A DNA stretch of 64,000 bases from Bactericera cockerelli (Eukaryota > Arthropoda > Insecta > Hemiptera > Triozidae). Shown piece after piece: positions 23,195 to 35,845 of the stretch. The notes beneath the pieces are model-generated. The model ran no database searches. It saw nothing but the letters and a program-made list of their open reading frames with translations, and was not told the origin of the DNA. Numbering within the stretch: the stretch's first letter is position 1; each line of letters starts with the position of its first letter. The position numbers were made by a program, and so were the translations under genes. The stretch is taken from the NCBI GenBank assembly GCA_024516035.1, contig CM044956.1, positions 25,889,101 to 25,953,100 of the forward strand, written 5' to 3'.

Positions 23195-24466
23195 AATTTA
23201 TTCTCCAATTTATTTTATTTGACTCAAACTGGATGCATGGCTTCTAGTATTTTTTTAATGGTAGGTACCAATAGTAACTCCTCGTAAAACCAAAAATAAA
23301 TCAGGCGTTTTTATTTTACATAATTCTCGACGTCCTCTTTGAAAATGAATAGAAACCTCTTTTCTCATTGCACAGCCAGACTTCCAGAAGAACCTTGGTA
23401 CAAACATTTGGTTCCCTGGCCGTTCTGATATACAGTGAGTCAGTTATTCTATTGGTTATTTTGCTTTTATATGTTTAGAATTAATGGTTCCCTATTAAGT
23501 ATAAAATAATTTACTCTAGAACTATTAGTCAATTAGTCCTCGAAGAAATCTTCGCTCAATGTCGAAACCATCTCCTCAGCCGATCTTTAATTAGATACTT
23601 CTGTTCCCGCCAGAAGAGTTTATCATTATAAGAAACCAAATCTTTTCAAACTCATTACCAAATTTCTTTCATTCCTTTATATATCAAATTTTTTTGTACT
23701 TCTTTGTATTTCATAACAAGAAGATGGGACTAGCTTTAACATTTCTTACTTTAAGTAGTAAACTATTACAATTACTATTTGTATAAACAACATTAAATAC
23801 TTGTAAATAGAACGATTTTGATTGCTGGTAATCCTCCTCTTGCTAAATAGTGAATACCTATAATGGTTCAGTTTTGATATGATCCTTGTATGAGTAATTG
23901 AATATACAGGGTGTCACACCAAATTTGGACACCTCAAATCACTCGGCCCCTGATGGAGTTAATTATACGCTCTCAGTCATGATTTTTTTTATTTTATATG
24001 TACAGGATGGTTTTAAATTAAGAAATTGAGGTGTCACTTTTCGATTTTTAAATGGTTCGACCTGAATTTTATCTGATAATTTTACTTCTAATTGGTTCTT
24101 GAGTACTTTTTAATACTGAATTTTTAGATATTTTCTTAAACCATTATAAGGGTACTCATTATTATTCAAATTTCAACGAAAAGTCTGTTTTCTGGTTACA
24201 CATACCTACTTTTTATTTTAAATGGTAAAAATCATTTAGTGTAGACACCAAATTGAAAATGGCTTCAAACTTATGTTTTACTTCTTATATTTCATGTTTT
24301 TACAACTTTGAGTACCCACATGATGGTTAGATATCTAAGAAATATTAGAACTCCACGATGAATTTATACAACTTGAGAACCTACATGATGTTTTAAGATA
24401 TCAGAAATATTAGAATAAGATAAGATATTCTAAGAAAAATAAGATATTCTAAGAAATAGTCTGGCT

Positions 24467-24740
24467 GGGACTATAACAGGAGTAGACCACATCTGGCTGG
24501 GGACTATAAACGGGAGAGACCAGCATCGGTGGGACTATAAACAGGAGTGACCACAGTCTGGCTGGGGGACTATAAACAGGAGTAGACCAGCAGTCTGGCT
24601 GGGACTTAAACAGGAGTAGACCAGCAGTCTGGCTGGGGACTATAAACAGGGAGTAGACCAGCAGTCGGCTGGGGACTATAAACAGGAGTAGACAGCAGTC
24701 TGGCTGGGACTATCAGCAGGAGTGACAGCATTGCTTGGTT
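24467..24740 (+). repeat. Noisy minisatellite, about 36-40-bp unit
   Basis: About seven units of CTGGCTGGGGACTATAAACA GGAGTAGACCAGCAGT. Units differ mainly by one-base indels, often in G or A runs, a pattern expected from long-read consensus error. Confidence 0.85.
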
Positions 24741-25396
24741 CTGGGCCCTGTCATTATAGCCTCCTTGTAAAACAGTGATAGAAGTGCTGAGTCATTCCTT
24801 CACTGTCTGGCTACCATCGTTCACGATGACGCCACCTATGATGATGATAAGAAATATCGAACTCTACGTTGAATTTTATACAACTTTGAGTACCCACATG
24901 ATGGTTTAAGATATTCTAAGATTTCCAAGAAATTTATGTCTCTTAGACTGATTGTTGCAAGAAAATTATGGCTCAACCTGTACAACACTTTAGTTTTGTT
25001 TTTCGGTATGACTGACGAAAAATGTGTAAAATAAGACGAGGATTTTGAAATTTTATAATTTTTTTTTTTTTAATCGGTTTTAAAAAAATCATGTCATTAT
25101 TTCACTTATGAACCACCCTACATATTTTTTTTGCTGCCTATTGATAGTGTGTGTTTTTATTATACAAACATTATCTATTCATGTTATCGAAAAAATTAAA
25201 CGAAATCGAGTTATTCGAGATTTAGAAAAAAAAATTGGTCAAAGAAAAACCACCCTTTATGAAAAAATGTAGTATTAAAAAGAACCTACTCAGGAACCAT
25301 TTAGAAGTAAAATCATCAAATAAAATTCAGGTTGTCCCATTTAAAAATGGAAATTCGACACCTCAATTTCTGACTTATAAACCACACTGTAATAAA

Positions 25397-26776
25397 AAAA
25401 ACAATGTCAATTATGGACACAATACTTCCTCATTATTGGTTCACATTTTATACACGTGGCAATTTTGAGATTTTATACTAAATCACTTATATCTCCAAAA
25501 CCGCTTAACCGATTTCTTTCAAATTTGTTTTATATGGTAGAATATCGTTTTTCCTACATTCTGAATCATAAAAAAAAATTATGTGACGGCAAAACGTGGA
25601 CTTTATTTTTTGCCTTTTTTGTCCAAAATTATGGATTTTACTTCCGAAAACTTCTAATATTAGAAATCGGAAGTATTGTGTTTGTTTTTGTAAAAGAAAT
25701 AAATATTTTTTTCCTCCGATTTTAATTTTTTTTTCATATTTCTGGACGTTTCATAACCTCCTGAGCAACTTTGTGTCCGTCTGTCGGTCTGTTAAAAATA
25801 TTCCTTGTAACGCGCAAATGTCGGAATCTACTCGACGGATTTTGATGCAATTTTGCACACATATAGAAGACGTTCTGTAGATAGTCCCATTTTAAATTCA
25901 TCAAATTTGTACTAGCTGTTCTGGGTGAAAGAGACCATGCGCCTGACCACTAACTTTTTACTTAAACGCTTATATCTCGTGAACGGTACTCCCGATTTTG
26001 ATGAAATTTTGTATGTACATGTACATTGTACATGCATATTATTGTTTTACAGTGGCTATTTATATTTATTTTTAATTAATTATATTTTACTCTGATATTT
26101 AAGAAAATCTTAAATTTTTGACAAAAAGGTCAAAAAATAAGGTACACGACTTGACGATACAGAATAAAACAAATTTGAAGAAAATCAGTTAAGTGATTTG
26201 GGAGATACAAGTGATGTAGTAGAAAATCTCAAAATTGCCACGTGTATACAATGTGAAACAATCACGAGGAAGTATTCTGTCCATAATTGGCAGTGTTTTT
26301 TTTTAAATATCAGAAATAAATCAAGATTTATTTAAAAAAAAATAATATATAAAACCACTATGTAAAATACTAATATGCATAGCATATAGGTACATACAAA
26401 ATTTCATCAAAATCGGGTGTACTGTTCACGAGTTATAAGCGTTTAAGTAAAAAGTTAGTGGTGAGGCGCATAATTTCTATCACCAAGAACCGGTGAAATA
26501 GTGCAAAGTTGATGAATTTAACGGAACCATTTGCAGAATGTCTCCTATATGTTTACAAAATTTCGTCGAAATCCGTTCAGTAGTTTCTGAGTTTTGCTCG
26601 TAACCCTCAGACCGATAGACAGCCAGACCGACACAAATGCAAAGTTGCTCAGAAGGTTATGAAACGTCCAGAAATATGAAAAAAATTGAAATCGGAGCAA
26701 AAAATATTTTTTTTTTTTTTACAAAAACGAACACAATACTTCCGATTTCTAATATTAGAAATTTTCGGAAGTAATA
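25397..26776. mobile_element. Three family-B copies in alternating orientation
   Basis: 25397-25650 reversed, 25640-26298 forward (ACTTCCG palindrome at left, GGAAGTATTCTGTCCATAAT at right), 26299-26776 reversed, ending in the AATATTAGAAATTTTCGGAA palindrome. Confidence 0.7.
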
Positions 26777-26899
26777 ATTTCATGACTGAAAGCGCATAAT
26801 TAGGACATGTACCCTTGGTTTTTTTTATTTTTCAAAAACTCCATCTGGGGCCGAGTAATTTGAGGTGTTCAACTTTGATAGGACACCCTGTATTAAAAC

Positions 26900-28860
26900 A
26901 AGTAGTGAATAACTATATTGTACTATAAGATATACCTACTAAGTGGTACGTTATACCGATTATTGACCAATAATGTTTGGTGGTAAATTGAAAATTTGTA
27001 TCATTCTTATTTTAATGAATGCATTTGAAGACAGGAAGTCACTTTTATAATGAAATATAAATATTTGCGTTGTTCATACTATTTTATTTTACTCAAGAAA
27101 TTATTATAAATTGAAACTAGGTTTAACAACATGAGCTGGTGAGTATGTGGGTATTATAGGTAGAGTCAGACTCGAGATATGAATAAGTCTTTCAATTTCA
27201 TATCAATTGTGTGTGGGGTGAATTAGCATAAATTTGCCAAAAATATACCAAGCATTGACAAACTCGTCTATTGACAATAAAATGTTGACCTTCCTACATA
27301 CCAAATTACCTTCCTAAATTCCTGATGTATAGGTACCTACCTACCTACCCATACTCCTTTGAAAATGGTTGTCTTCAACTTGATTCAATCATTCCATCAT
27401 AATTTTATTTTTATTAGTAAATATTCTTACATTTTTTATGCTACAAGGAAATAACAATATATATTATGTATTAATTTGGTATTGTCGTTTCAAAATATGA
27501 TGAATGTATTATTATTCAACGGCTGAAAACTGATGCTATTTCAAGTGACTTTCAGAATAGTGAATTACCTAAAATGCCTACAAACCTCCTGACTGAGATC
27601 AATATACTACTCAAGCTCAATTGTACATTATTATTATTAGAAACTCTGAAAGAAGATCAGCTACTTGAACATTTTAATCAAATTACCTAAATGATCCAGA
27701 TGGATTTCCTAAAGTAGATACTCTAGCTCACATGGCTGAATAATTTCACCCTACACTAGTTTTTTGTGAGACTTGACAGAAGTTCAATGAAGAAATTCCA
27801 ATTGAAAATAAGTAAATCAGAAAGACTTTCCGATAACTCGGCCCTAAATTTGTACTCTTGGGAAGATATCAGGTACAATGGTACATACGAGTATGACTAT
27901 TTAAAAGTAAATTCTGGTTTGAATTAGATTGCTGTTCAGCAACAGGCTCAAGTAGAAACAAAAATATACATTCACTATGTTTTGAATTATTATAATATTT
28001 TTTAATAAAAAATATGTCTCCTTACCAAAAAAATGTAATTTTCAAAGATTCTTTTTAAAATGAATATATTAAATAAAACCTTTTATTTCAATAAATATGA
28101 ATATCACTATTAAATAGGTTGTCAGTTAATCAAAGCCGAACTTTCGATAGGGCGTCTGTCTAATCGTTGACCACGAAAAACGTTGACCAGATCGAAAAAC
28201 TCGGACCCGGAGGAGAATTCCCAATATCATGAGATTTCATTCAACATCACCCCTCTTTCTTCACCTTACGTGATTAACCCTAATCAGCATGTGTTCAACA
28301 GAATTGCATGGTTTCACTGCAGTTTGTTTATTATTATTATCTTATACTCCAGGGAATACTCGATTCTAGAGTGCGTGGAAAAGGGAGGAAGAATTGACTT
28401 CAGGAACTTGTTAAGGGTACTCCAGGTACCTTCCAGCTAAAAGTCCCAATGAATCCCAAGTGAGATAACGGAGGGAGGGAGGCACCTAAAACCATCACTT
28501 TTTAGTCCTTTTTTTACTTTTGCACTAATTCGTCAAAAAAGGTACGCCCTAGAGTAACCATTTCTGAGATACATGGTCGGAAAAAAGCGCCCATTTTGGT
28601 TTTTTAACGATTATCGAAAAACATCGTCCCGGGACTTTAAATTTATTCGAGTGTGAGCAAAGTTTGTAGGTAAAAAGTTTTAGACAAATTTGTTTTCTTT
28701 ATCAAACTGTTTAAATATTACCAATATCTTGAACCAATTCAAAATTATAAAGATTTTACATCTGTCCTTAAATACCAGCATATTTGAGCTATTTTGAATC
28801 TCACTAAAGCATTTTTTAGTCATAAACATTTGTTTTAAGCCATAATAACTGTATGGATAG
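26900..28860. other. Intergenic AT-rich DNA
   Basis: No gene or dated repeat recognised; a 28183-28440 open frame has no family resemblance. Confidence 0.45.
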
Positions 28861-28864
28861 ATAA

Positions 28865-29026
28865 TTGTCTTTAAATTAGTTTCACGGACGCATAGACCAA
28901 TGGCCGAAAATTACTTATTTGGTATCCTAAGGCTTTGATTCGTCCAGAAATGTGAAAAATTGGTAGGTCAAATTTTCGACGCATACTCGTACAATACTTT
29001 CCTTATTATAGGATAAGGAAAGTAAA
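28865..29026 (+). mobile_element. HINE-like family A, 3' part
   Basis: CACGGACGCATAGACCAATG to the perfect ACTTTCCTTAT/ATAAGGAAAGT hairpin. Confidence 0.7.
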
Positions 29027-29130
29027 AAAATAATATTGTTGTATGTCTGGATGACGGTTTGTTTAGATAGCTGTGATAGAAAACGCTCGCAAATAACGCA
29101 CAAATAATTATTTCACTTTAATAAATCACA

Positions 29131-29365
29131 TTTCCGGCACTACCCAGGCTGGGTAAGGTTAATGTGGGTAGCTGGTACGATTCCCAGCGAATGGATGGTA
29201 AAACCCCCGTCCTAATCAAGGACGTTAAATCCAATAGAATCGTTGGCGTTAGGAAGGACATCCAGCCGTAAATAATGTGCCAAAACCAACCAATCTCAAC
29301 CATGAGGTTGAACAACGTCGACCCTGCTTGAATGGGACAACACGGAGTAAAAGAAGAAGAAAAAG
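29131..29365 (+). mobile_element. SINE sharing the 5S-SINE core, 5'-truncated
   Basis: Has the core CCAGGCTGGGTAAGGTTAAT and GCGAATGGATGGTAAAACCC, then a different tail: TAGGAAGGACATCCAGCC, GTTGAACAACGTCGACCC and an AAGAAGAAG-type end. Flanked by an AATAAATCACA target duplication (29120-29130 and 29366-29376). Confidence 0.82.
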
Positions 29366-29386
29366 AATAAATCACAAAGGTAAAAA

Positions 29387-30006
29387 AAATCTGGTGTAAA
29401 CATCACACGACTTTCCTTATCCCCCAAAAAGTAGTCGAATTCCACCACTGGTGACTCAACGGTAACAGATAGCTAAAAATCAATGCAAAATTCGTAATCA
29501 GCACTTCAAAATCATTGAATTTGATATGTCACAACCTCCTTCTAGGATGAACAATAAAAAAGTTAGTCAAACCCCCCCAAAATACCGGTAAATTGGGGCC
29601 GAGGTCCAAAAAGTTCAAGATATCAAAAAAATGATCAGAATAGACTCCTATTATATTCTAAGAAAATGTTGTTCTCTAACTTTTTTTGTATCTTTAACCA
29701 ATTTAAAGAAGTGGCGTTTGCGGCTAATATTTGCGGCCCTGCGGCCGCAGAATGCGGCCGATTTCAACCAAAAGTTTCGTGGTTCGTCTGGTGTATAAAA
29801 TTAGTTACCATACCAAATTTCAAGTCTCTAGCTCTTACCGTTCTTGAGTTATCCTGTTCACAGACAGACAGACGCACGGACCAATGGCTGAAAACCACTT
29901 TTTTGGTATCCTGAGGCTATGATTCGTCCAGATATGTGAAAAGCTGAGTAGGTCAAATTTTCGACGAATACAATACTTTCCTTATTATAGGATAAGGAAA
30001 GTAAAA
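29387..30006 (+). mobile_element. HINE-like family A, full length
   Basis: Best copy: 5' TCTGGTGTAAACATCACACG then ACTTTCCTTA; 3' hairpin ACTTTCCTTAT-TATAGG-ATAAGGAAAGT at 29975-30002. About 620 bp, no coding capacity. Confidence 0.8.
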
Positions 30007-30039
30007 ATAGGTAAACAGTTAATAGGTAAATCGCTTACT

Positions 30040-30345
30040 CATTAAAAGCGATGCTTAACCACTGGTTAAGCATCCCGGGGGATGCTTAACCAGTGGTTAA
30101 GCATCCAGATTCGATCCCCCGTGCCGACAAAAAATTGTATTCTTAATTTGGTTACAATTGATTGTAAGGGATACCTTCCGGTGCGCTCATGTTGACCCAG
30201 CACCTAAATTGAAAGTATTGTCATTTCTTGCCCATCAGAGGCGAGCCATACTACGGAATGGGCAGGCTACAACACAGACCACAAGCGTCTATAGTAGCTC
30301 CTGTTTCATGGCTACGAAATAAAAAAGACTGTGAAACACTCATTA
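30040..30345 (+). mobile_element. tRNA-Gly-like SINE with rearranged palindromic head
   Basis: The body matches the 22188 copy (GGATACCTTCCGGTGCGCTC, then TGACCCAGCACC and GGCAGGCTACAACACAGACC). The tRNA head is replaced by two facing copies of a TTAACCA/TGGTTAA palindrome (30050-30105). Confidence 0.85.
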
Positions 30346-30369
30346 AAAAAAATCACTAAACTTTAAGTA

Positions 30370-30600
30370 TAGCAAGGTACTTTCACTATTGCAAGTCGCT
30401 TCGCGGAATAACTAACTTTATCGCACGGCACAATCGCAAGAAATACCTACTGGACTAACTCGACCACAGTGCTGCCTCTTTTATATGTCGCCACTTGAGA
30501 GAGGAAGCATCTTGAAAAGCCAGCACATTGTTCTTTCACAATCTAGAACCTTCGAGAATCTTTCCCTAGTGGGAGCTAGGAATCAATATCAGGAATCGAT
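30370..30600 (-). mobile_element. LTR fragment related to the 54556 solo LTR
   Basis: The minus strand has ATATAAAAGAGGCAGCACTG TGGTCGAGTTAGT, aligning with ATATAAAAAGGTAGCACGGT GGTTGAGTGAGT of the other LTR, and GAACAATGTGCTGG upstream. Confidence 0.6.
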
Positions 30601-30869
30601 AACTCGATACCATAGATTTAGAAACTAGATATCTAACTCCTAGTCCAAGGCTGAGGTAGGCCTTCAACTTGGCAGAAATTTTTTGTGTTGAAAACATACA
30701 AAATGAGGAACTCAGAAAACGGGTTTTAATATAAAGAAATGGTTTTGTACCAAGATAACTTGGCCGCAAACAAGATCACTGCATTCATTGACTAAACCTT
30801 TTTCAGATTTTCAGACTAACGGTTTTCAGATTTTCCCTGTATTTTTACAGTAAACCCTACCACCATGCA

Positions 30870-30935
30870 AAATTTCCTGCCCATCCCTTAGTATGCCTCC
30901 CCTCTGATGGGCGAGAAGTGACACAAACCATCCCG
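30870..30935 (-). mobile_element. tRNA-Gly-like SINE fragment
   Basis: The plus strand reads CCTCTGATGGGCGAGAAGTG, the complement of the SINE body. Confidence 0.6.
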
Positions 30936-30965
30936 GACATAACAAGTAAATCCTTCAGTTTGGGG

Positions 30966-31269
30966 TTAACTCTTTGCGGCACAGCTCGGATTTTTTTGAA
31001 TAACTTTTCCGGCACGGTGGTCCCCAGAAAGACCACTTTGAAAATGTACCTTATTGCACGGTGGTCCATATGAGAACTGTCTTTAGTATCGTCTCAGCAC
31101 GCTTCACTCAGCCAGGGACCACTCAAGCTTCTTCCTATTGGATAAAAGTTTTCGGCTGTAGTCGGACATTGTCGTAGCTTTCACAGGGCACAACAAGTCA
31201 GGAGGGCCCGTGCAGTAAAGGTCCATTTTATGTGGTCCTCCTTGGGACCACCGTGCCGCAAAGAGTTAA
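30966..31269. mobile_element. TTAA-flanked MITE with 17-bp TIR
   Basis: TTAACTCTTTGCGGCAC at left; GTGCCGCAAAGAGTTAA at right, perfect over 17 bp. GGTGGTCC blocks recur inside in both orientations. piggyBac-like by its TTAA ends. Confidence 0.82.
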
Positions 31270-32074
31270 AACACAAACTTACGTTTAGGACTTACTGCTG
31301 CTGGTCGGGCAGTATAAATAAGACGACATTATTATTATTATTATAATAATAAAATGCTATCATTATTATAATAATGAAATGTTATAATTAAGGAGCCCGG
31401 TAGCGCTCCGAACCGCCAAGTGAAAGTAGTCCGCGCGTTACCAAGTGATGTTATACGCCAGAGCACAAGTAGCACATTTCGTGTAGTTGAAGGAGAAAAA
31501 GTACAAGTGATGAAGGATATTCGACTATATATACAGATTGGGGCACAATAATAGACAAGCTTTAAATAAGAACCATCAAAATCGTTTGAGTCAAGTTGGA
31601 GAAAACCAAACTTTAAAAACGGCATTTTTTTCATTATTTTCTAATTCTTCTTTGACGTTGACCGCTCTACAGCCAAAACTACTGGACCGATGTTCATGAA
31701 CGATGGCTCATTTTTTTTATCGTGAGTGGTAGACGTGCCTCTTTATTGTTCTATTATCTTAAAAGGGACATTTGGCCCTTAATAGGGAGAGGATCAATTT
31801 CAGAACTCAGAACGAAGTTGGTGTATAGATATTCACTATCTAATACATTATCACTCTCCCAGATGAGTCAAAAGTCGCATATCTACTTTTAGGTGAAAGA
31901 ATAATTTTGAAAGATACTGTGCATATCAAACTAAAATCTTTATCTTCACATTGTTTCATTTATCGACACTTCTTCTTTTAAAGTCATTATTTTATTTGTA
32001 AAATAGTTTTATACTGAAGCAACATGTATCATACCTATGTAGAGACAACCCATACCTATGCAGAGACAGTACAA

Positions 32075-33062
32075 AAAGTTATGAGATCCCCCAAAAAAAT
32101 ATCCCTTCGTGACATGAAAAAAGTCCCGCCAAATCGTTCCCCAAAATTTATTCAGTTCCCAAATTCATCCCTCCCTTCCCAAAAAATATATTAGGTATTT
32201 GTGACCTCCCCCAATTTTTTTATTTATTGAAATCAATTTATCGCCCCGCCTTTTATTCATTCACTTAAGTGCAACAGTATACTTATTAATACCCTCCCCT
32301 CTCTCTTTCTTCTGTTCCATGTTGGAATGTTTCCTTTACAACCTCAGAACTTATCTTATTTCCTTGCTCTTTTCTTTCACCGACTTGGGCTCTTGGCGGG
32401 GTACCACCCAGCAGGTCCGTTCTTAGCCAAAGGAACTGATATCTAGGTTCTTTTCTATGATTATATGTAAATATAGAAATATGTAAACATGTGATCCTCG
32501 GAAATGAGCTTGAATCGTGACCGGATTCAAGTTGTGGGTCCAATTCTCGTTTTTGGCATATATTTTGCGACTTCGATACAGATAATGCATCCTTGGGTCG
32601 CGGTCGGCTAGACTCCTCATTTCCTGTTCTCCATAAGAAAACCATGTTAAATTCTCTCTTTTTAACTCGTTAAAAATAGCACTGACTAGTAGATTCATAT
32701 ATATATCATTCCCAGTTGTTGGTACCCAGCCAAGAGCCCAAGTCCTTGAAAGGAGCAAGTAAATAAGACTTAAGTTCTGAGGTTGTACAGGAAACATTCC
32801 AACATGCAACAAGGAACAGAAGAAAGAGGACATTAGAAGAAAGAGAGAGGGGAGAGTATTAATAAGTATACTGTTGCACTTGAGTGAATGAATAAAAGAT
32901 TTCAATAAATTGATTTCAATAAAAAAAATTGGGGGAGGTCACAAATACCTAATATGTTTTTTTGGGAAGGGAGGGTTGAATTTGGGAGCTGAATTATTAT
33001 TGGAGAACGACTTGGCGGGATTTTTTTTTATGTCACGAAGTGATATTTTTTGGGGGATAGAG
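32075..33062. mobile_element. Foldback element, ~320-bp arms
   Basis: Left arm ATGAGATCCCCCAAAAAAAT ... CTTGGGCTCTTGGCGGGGTA; right arm TACCCAGCCAAGAGCCCAAG ... ATATTTTTTGGGGGATAG. The centre of about 300 bp is unique. Open frames inside are fragmentary. Confidence 0.85.
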
Positions 33063-33069
33063 ATATATT

Positions 33070-34345
33070 TTGGTTTCTGTGGCCGAAATAAGTAAATGTT
33101 GTGATCAGAAATGCGCTGAAGAAATGTGAAAAACGTTGAAAACTTTAAAATAAATTTTGCCTCTGTGACTGATTTGTGTCATTAATGTTGTTCTGCGCAT
33201 GCAGCGTATCCGGACACGGTCACTCGATTCTTTCGAGGGTCGTTCAAAAATATAGCCTAATTCTCTGTTTCATACTTGATTCAAATCATCAACCCCACTA
33301 AAAAGCCCAATTTCCTATCCCAAATTGTTTTAATGTAATAAAAAACAGTTTTGACCATAATACGGGAAAGGAAAAAGACAGTTTATTTTTTAATAGTTTA
33401 TTATAGTTATATTTTCCACCAGTTGACATAATTTGTTACTTCTCCGATTTGTAAATTTGTAGTAGAAAGTCAGGAGTATTACCTACATTGTTTTAATTTT
33501 TGCATTGTAACAACTATTTATCTCAAAATATAAAAGAGTTATTTTATAATTTTGTCAACAATTCTAATAAAATTTAGAGAAAAATAATACAAATATACAT
33601 AAATGGAATAAAGATAATTCGACACATGCCAAAGTTTAAGAAGTTTCCAATATGAGGAAGCAAGCGGCACTATTGGCCAAGCGTTTCTGCCATGAAGGAC
33701 TTCTTGGAAAATCTGACGGATGAGCGGTCACGGAGAAGATAGGAGTTACAAGGCATGTTTCGGCGGAGGTTGGAAAAGGAAAATCACCGGGCGTAAGGAT
33801 CCGCTGAGGAGAGAGGATAGACTACATTCATAAATATATTCACACCTAAAATGTTTCGGGTGCGAAAAGATATATTTTAATAGCCTATACTTACCTTATA
33901 ACTTAAACTAAATGTACATAGAGCTAAAATTTTCACTCTTAAATGCAGATTACGTTCAACGGGCAGGAGCTAGATTACAAACGACAAAACGAGTATCTTA
34001 TTGTAATGAGATGTGTTTTCTCGAGACTCTTTGGACCCTTTGAGTGTCATTTGGTTAGAATTATAAATTATAAAAGACCTGCGGCGCGTGTGAGTTTATC
34101 GAGGCATGGCCGACTTGTAATGAAAACATAGTATTTTTATTTGTCCACAATAGTTCAATCGGAAAAACGATAGTAGAAAGTTAACGTGACAAATAAGGAA
34201 ATCACATTAATACAATATTTGTTAGCCCCGCGAACGTGGTCACACTGATACTTATAATTTTTTACCTATTAAAATACAATAAATGTTGACCCTAAGAAAA
34301 AAAAAAAAACAGTAAGTTTCAAAAATAAGAAAGGTCATCTGTTTG
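33070..34345. other. Intergenic DNA
   Basis: 33650-33830 is less AT-rich and may be old coding-element debris; nothing firmer. Confidence 0.4.
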
Positions 34346-34351
34346 CAAAAA

Positions 34352-34471
34352 AAAAATCTGGTGTAAACATCACACGACTTTCCATATCATATTGGGAAGG
34401 TCAAACTGGGTAGGTCAAATTTTCGACGAATACAATACTTTCCTTATTTATAGGATAAGGAAAGTAAAAAA
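34352..34471 (+). mobile_element. HINE-like family A, internally deleted
   Basis: Both ends of family A brought within 120 bp: TCTGGTGTAAACATCACACG at left, ATAGGATAAGGAAAGTAAAA at right. Confidence 0.75.
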
Positions 34472-34879
34472 TGTCCTGAGAACGCGGGACAAAAGAAAAA
34501 GTATTACACAACAAAGCCTTTTGTTATCCATCTTGTTTACCCAATCATTCCTAGGTAACCTTCCTACCTCGGGTCATTCCTTTAAAAAAAAAATGTCAGT
34601 CCCAAACATTTTAAAACAATAGAAGCTATAGTAAAAGAGGTTGAACTTCATTACCTAGGTCTATTTAGACAGATTTGAGAGTGAAAAAGCTCAACTTTTA
34701 AATAATGGACATTTTAAAAACCATACTGAATTTCTCTCGAGTTTTACGATACACACACACCCACCCATTGTCTAAAGTAACAGTTTTGCCTATCAAATAG
34801 CGTTATTTTTTTCACACTGAGCAACATGGTAACAATACAAAGCTAAAGCTATCACATTATTCAACATGAGAAATTATTG

Positions 34880-35129
34880 CTATTTATTGGGTCATACTTG
34901 TACTTTTAACAAATACTAAAATTCAAGGCTTCGGTATCAGTAGCTCAGTGGTAAAGGTGGCACTCTGTGCATCTAGAGTTTCCAGAGTCAAGTACTGGTT
35001 CAAATCATCAGCCCTAATTAAAACCCTATCCCTATATCTAACAATACTTTCATTTGACTCTTTCATTCGGAGATGTTGTGTCATTGAGTACGTGGCTCCA
35101 TATTGTGGCTCCTATCTAACACCTCAGCC
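34880..35129 (-). other. TTC14: Possible 3' UTR of TTC14-like gene
   Basis: On the minus strand an AATAAA (complement of 34883-34888) lies about 240 bases past the stop codon. A short tRNA-like repeat fragment (about 34925-35000) is inside. The transcript end is inferred. Confidence 0.35.
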
Positions 35130-35845
35130 TCAGCGCAGCTCCCCGTCCTCATCCTCCCGGTCCTCACCTTCACTGAGGGGCCCGCTGGGGTGCTTGTCTA
35201 TCATACGGTCTATCCTCGCCTTCTCCGCATGCACCTTCCTCATGGGGCTGGCGCTGCCCTCATGCTCGTCGGGCGGGGACCTGGGCCGCTTCTCGTACCT
35301 GCCGCCCCCCCCTCCGTAGTAGCTGTCCCGCTGGTCCCTCCCCCCGCCCCCTCCCTTGTAGTGGAAGTAGCGCGGCCGCGAGTGTCCCCCATTGTTGTAG
35401 TTGCCACCGGGTGGGTAGCCTCCCCTCCCGCGCTGGACGTAGCCCCCCCTGCCGCCTCGGTAGTCATAGCCACGGCCCCTGCCTCTGCCGCGTGGTGGGT
35501 ACATGCCTCCGCCTCCGCGGGGGTGCTGGTAGTAGGGGCGGGGTTTATAGTAAGTCCCTCGCATGCCCCTGTGCCCACCGCCCCGCCTCGCGTAGGGTGA
35601 GTAGCTGCGAGAGCGACTGTGCGAGTAACTCCTGGAGCGGGAGCGGGAGTCACTGCTGTAGCGCTGCTTGCGGCGGTAGCGCTTGTTGCCAGGGCCTCCC
35701 TCGGAGGAGCTGCTGCTGCTGCGGCTGGAGCTGCGGCGCTTGTGCGAGCGCTCGCTGCGGGAGGAGGAGTGGGACTCCCGCCTCTTGCGCGCCTTGCGCT
35801 TCTTGCCTGCGCCCTCCCGCGAGTCCTCCGAGTCCTCAGAGCGCC
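35130..35845 (-). CDS. TTC14: TTC14-like terminal exon: RS and RGG/GYG tail
   Basis: Acceptor TTGTGTTGCAG; 716 = 2 + 237 codons + stop TGA (sense of 35130-35132). The tail begins with charged [20 protein letters not shown], then SR dipeptides ([15 protein letters not shown]), then Gly/Arg/Tyr repeats ([18 protein letters not shown]), and ends in an acidic [11 protein letters not shown]. Such RS and RGG regions are typical of nuclear RNA-associated proteins. Strongly GC-rich against the AT-rich surroundings. Confidence 0.87.

Larger units (their letters stand above)
23906..26892. mobile_element. Foldback family C with nested family-B cluster and minisatellite
   Basis: Left end ACAGGGTGTCACACCAAATT; right end TTTGATAGGACACCCTGTAT. 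Inside are a minisatellite (24467-24740) and three joined family-B copies (25397-26776), which split the right arm exactly where intact copies read on (ACCACCCTGTATAAAAAAAA TCATGACTG). Confidence 0.72.

Noticed and set aside
32286..32905. ORFs of 119 and 160 codons
   Set aside because: They lie across the two arms of a foldback element and overlap in different frames.
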